Shown here: positions 23,684 through 25,683 of the stretch, in pieces
How positions within the stretch are numbered: the stretch's first letter is position 1
Layout of the letters: every line of letters starts with the position of its first letter
DNA from: JALYIM01 sp040003205
Lineage (GTDB): Bacteria; Acidobacteriota; Terriglobia; Terriglobales; Acidobacteriaceae
Assembly: GCA_040003205.1 (NCBI GenBank)
Contig: JBDUDA010000009.1
Span: 1-25,683, forward strand
Reading direction: 5' to 3'
DNA: 25,683 nt
The notes under the pieces: model-generated
The model's input: only the letters and a program-made list of their open reading frames with translations
What the model was told of the DNA's origin: nothing
The model's database searches: none
Made by a program: the position numbers and the translations under genes

Positions 23684-24763
23684 TTAGAAAATCTTGAGAC
23701 GGATGGTCAAGTACTGCTTGGGATTTTGCCGAATCGCTTTTATGAGTGACTGGGTTTCCAGCAAGACTTTGTCGGTATCGTTGAACACAGTTGGATCGCG
23801 CAAGAGTTTGCCCGCCGTGCCCTCGCCCGCATCTAGCCGTTCGGTTATCGCGGATAATTTGCTCATCGTGGTCTGGAGCTTCTCCGCAAACGCCTGATCT
23901 CTGGTCAAAGTTCCGAGAGCCCCCTTGCCGGCATTTACGTCGTCGGTCAATTTTTTTACGTTGGCCACGGTCTGATTTGCGTTGTTGTAAAGAGAAGGAT
24001 CTTTCAGCAACTTGCCGGCGGTTCCCTTGCCGGCGTTGATGTCATCCATGACAACATTCAGCTTATCGACAGCGGCGCTTGCTTTGGTGTAAAGCGCGTC
24101 GTCCACCAGCAACTTGCCGATGGTGCCGTTGCCCTGGGTAATCTCGGTCATGACTCCCTGAAACTGGGTGACCGTCGCGTTCAGGCGGTTGTAGAGAGCG
24201 GGATCATATATCAGTTTGCCAATCGAACCCTGCCCGCTTTCCACGAAGGCCACGATGCGATCGAGGCGTTTCAGCAGGGCGTCGAGATTCTGCAATGTAC
24301 CCTGGCTGGCGCGCACGACATCCTGCAAATCGGGGGTCCCTCGAGTGGATAGCACGTCCCCTTGTCGCACCTCTGAGCCTCTCGCCTGCGAGCTGTCAAT
24401 ATCGATATAAGTTTCCCCTAGCACGCCGGCAGTTGAGAGGGCTGACTGCGAATCCCGCCGCAGGCTCTCATGAAATTTCGTGCTGACTTTCATGGTGACT
24501 TCAACCGGATTCTGCTGCTTATCTTTGTCGGACACCACGCGAATTCCCGCGACGTTACCGATATCCACACCCTGTAGCCGGACGGGCGCCCCAACAAGCA
24601 GTCCGCCCGCATTATCAAAATAGGAAACCAGGGTGATTTTTTTGGTGAAGAATCCACCGGTGCCGCTCATGAGGAAAATTAAAACCGCCAGCGTGATGCT
24701 GGCAATCAGCACGGTGAGGCCGACTTTCAGTTGAGACCACTTCAACTGCTTCTGGCTAGGCAC
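23684..24763 (-). CDS. MCE/MlaD-domain lipid transport protein with five 34-residue C-terminal repeats
   Basis: MCE proteins are membrane-anchored, periplasmic lipid-binding components of Mla-type transporters that move phospholipids between the envelope membranes. The 359-residue product has a short cytoplasmic start (MPSQKQLKWSQLKVG), one membrane helix (about 15-33), the MCE domain (about 42-125: LVSYFDNAGGLLVGAPVRLQGVDIGNVAGI), then a long helical region. Inside it the motif GxGTxGKLLxDxxLY occurs five times at residues 177, 211, 245, 279 and 313, an exact 34-residue period. The fourth copy is degenerate (GKGALGTLTRDQAF). GTG 24763 is preferred, with GGGGGAG just upstream; a TTG at 24775 would add four residues. 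The usual mlaE/mlaF partners are not adjacent. Confidence 0.88.
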   Translation of the reverse strand: MPSQKQLKWSQLKVGLTVLIASITLAVLIFLMSGTGGFFTKKITLVSYFDNAGGLLVGAPVRLQGVDIGNVAGIRVVSDKDKQQNPVEVTMKVSTKFHESLRRDSQSALSTAGVLGETYIDIDSSQARGSEVRQGDVLSTRGTPDLQDVVRASQGTLQNLDALLKRLDRIVAFVESGQGSIGKLIYDPALYNRLNATVTQFQGVMTEITQGNGTIGKLLVDDALYTKASAAVDKLNVVMDDINAGKGTAGKLLKDPSLYNNANQTVANVKKLTDDVNAGKGALGTLTRDQAFAEKLQTTMSKLSAITERLDAGEGTAGKLLRDPTVFNDTDKVLLETQSLIKAIRQNPKQYLTIRLKIF

Positions 24764-24857
24764 GCGCTCCCCCAAGCAAAATCATCGCGTCGAAATCCCG
24801 TAAAAGAAGAGATTAAGCCGCGGAGTTTTCTGATCATACCAGAGCAGAGTCATAAAA

Positions 24858-25388
24858 CTAGAAGAGCCGGTCCCCCTTATAAATGATTTTCCCGTTCACC
24901 ATGCGGGCTTCGGGCATTAACTGATGCGGTCTCGGTGGCCCAGTTCCATCTATGTGGAGGACGTCGTGTCCGTGCGCGGTCAGCCAGTCGGAGACCATCA
25001 TGCGATGGCATTTGAAATAGACACGTTCTGCGCACATGTAAGCGCTGGCAGATTCCTCCGCGAGGCTGATGAGTTGAGTGACCCCGTGCTCGAATTCTTC
25101 CGTGAGCATGTGGTCGGCATAATTTCTGAAGCTGGGACTTCGCAGCGCCACGTGGGGAGAATCGTCGCTAATCTTGTTGCGGCGGCCTCCAAGCTCTTTC
25201 ATCCATAAATAGCGAATGCCGATAGCCGGCAATGATTTTTCCAGTGCTTCGCGATTGAAATGCGGAAGCCGCCTCGACATCGGGAAAGAGCGAATATCCA
25301 CCAGATTTTTGATTTTATGTACTTGCAGCACTTCGAGGAAATCTTCCAAAGTGCGCGTGGAATGGCCGATGGTGTAAAGAGTCGCCAC
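24858..25388 (-). CDS. DUF488-family protein
   Basis: The 176-residue product has the full DUF488 pattern: LYTIGHSTRTLEDF at the start, LVDIRSFPMSRRLPHFN (30-45), YLWMKELGGRR, and the conserved MCAERVYFKCHRMMVSDWL (Cys119, Glu121, Cys127, His128, Arg129), then GHDVLHI. The pair of cysteines with His and Arg suggests a metal or catalytic site, but the biochemical role of the family is not established. It starts with GTG (25388). It is transcribed in the same direction as the MCE gene, with an 82-nt gap from the MCE TTG codon, so co-transcription is possible but not shown. Confidence 0.88.
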   Translation of the reverse strand: MATLYTIGHSTRTLEDFLEVLQVHKIKNLVDIRSFPMSRRLPHFNREALEKSLPAIGIRYLWMKELGGRRNKISDDSPHVALRSPSFRNYADHMLTEEFEHGVTQLISLAEESASAYMCAERVYFKCHRMMVSDWLTAHGHDVLHIDGTGPPRPHQLMPEARMVNGKIIYKGDRLF

Positions 25389-25449
25389 TCTCGTATTCTA
25401 AAGGTTGCGACGCTAGGCGAGCCGTGACCGCGTCAACGGAAGAGAGTCG

Positions 25450-25683
25450 CTAGCTATGCTGCGTGACGCCGTTAAGAAGATGAAGCGCATGGGGAAGAAG
25501 TTCAACCACGGATTCCAGCGACTGCACTGCGCCTTTTGGATTGCCGGGCAGATTCAAAATCAGCGCTTTCCCGCGAACCCCACAAACGCCACGGCTCAGG
25601 GCCGCAAAGGGTGTGTACTCGGAGCCCTTCAGCCGCATTCGTTCAGCGACACCATCGAGCAAACGATCGCATAGGGTTCGCGT
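25450..25683 (-). CDS. Molybdopterin adenylyltransferase / MoaB-Mog domain protein, C-terminal part
   Basis: Only the last 77 residues are in the window; the frame remains open at the right edge. It shows the C-terminal signature of MogA/MoaB proteins: TPFAALSRGVCGVRGKALILNLPGNPKGAVQSLESVVELLPHALHLL. MogA adenylates molybdopterin before molybdenum insertion, while MoaB homologues share the fold and may do the same in some species. The two cannot be told apart from this fragment. It ends in TAG at 25450-25452, 61 bp after the divergent-free gap from the DUF488 gene, and reads in the same direction. Confidence 0.85.
   Translation of the reverse strand, partial: TRTLCDRLLDGVAERMRLKGSEYTPFAALSRGVCGVRGKALILNLPGNPKGAVQSLESVVELLPHALHLLNGVTQHS

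Overview
The window looks like a chromosomal stretch of an acidobacterium (Acidobacteriota, Terriglobia-like). This is inferred from protein character, from a Gram-negative lipid A gene set (fabZ, lpxA, lpxI), and from a dispersed palindromic repeat with a GTCATCCTGAGC-type arm of the kind I associate with acidobacterial genomes. No rRNA or tRNA gene was seen, so the placement is not proven.

Left part (1-9076). A truncated IS1595-type transposase runs off the left edge and abuts the 3' end of hemB (porphobilinogen synthase, zinc type). A repeat-rich gap separates hemB from the divergent mutS2. Between mutS2 and dnaG lies a small GIY-YIG nuclease gene broken by a 7-bp tandem duplication and bracketed by two pairs of palindromic repeats. 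dnaG and rpoD follow in the usual primase/sigma order, and rpoD ends in a clear intrinsic terminator.

Accessory middle (9077-12001). A two-gene toxin-antitoxin/phage-defence module of the DarTG type (ssDNA thymidine ADP-ribosyltransferase plus macrodomain antitoxin, ATGA-coupled) is followed by a free-standing PD-(D/E)XK endonuclease of the I-Ssp6803I type. Then comes a non-coding stretch leading to the replicative helicase dnaB. This cassette sits between three core replication/transcription genes.

Right part (12002-25683). dnaB and lepA converge. maf converges on a 57-residue tatA and an M20 metallopeptidase. A lipid A cluster reads fabZ-lpxA-lpxI plus a Gfo/Idh/MocA dehydrogenase that could modify the lipid A sugar precursor. 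It is followed by lipA, a TauE/SafE exporter overlapping a DUF1634 partner, an MCE/MlaD lipid-transport protein with five exact 34-residue C-terminal repeats, a DUF488 protein, and a partial MogA/MoaB-type molybdopterin gene at the right edge.

The most interesting non-coding signal is a family of nine ~60-bp palindromic repeats. Their outer and inner stems differ in sequence between copies but nearly always stay complementary, which suggests selection on, or a copying mechanism that preserves, a hairpin. The DarTG module is a known system. I found no complete, clearly undescribed multi-gene system here.
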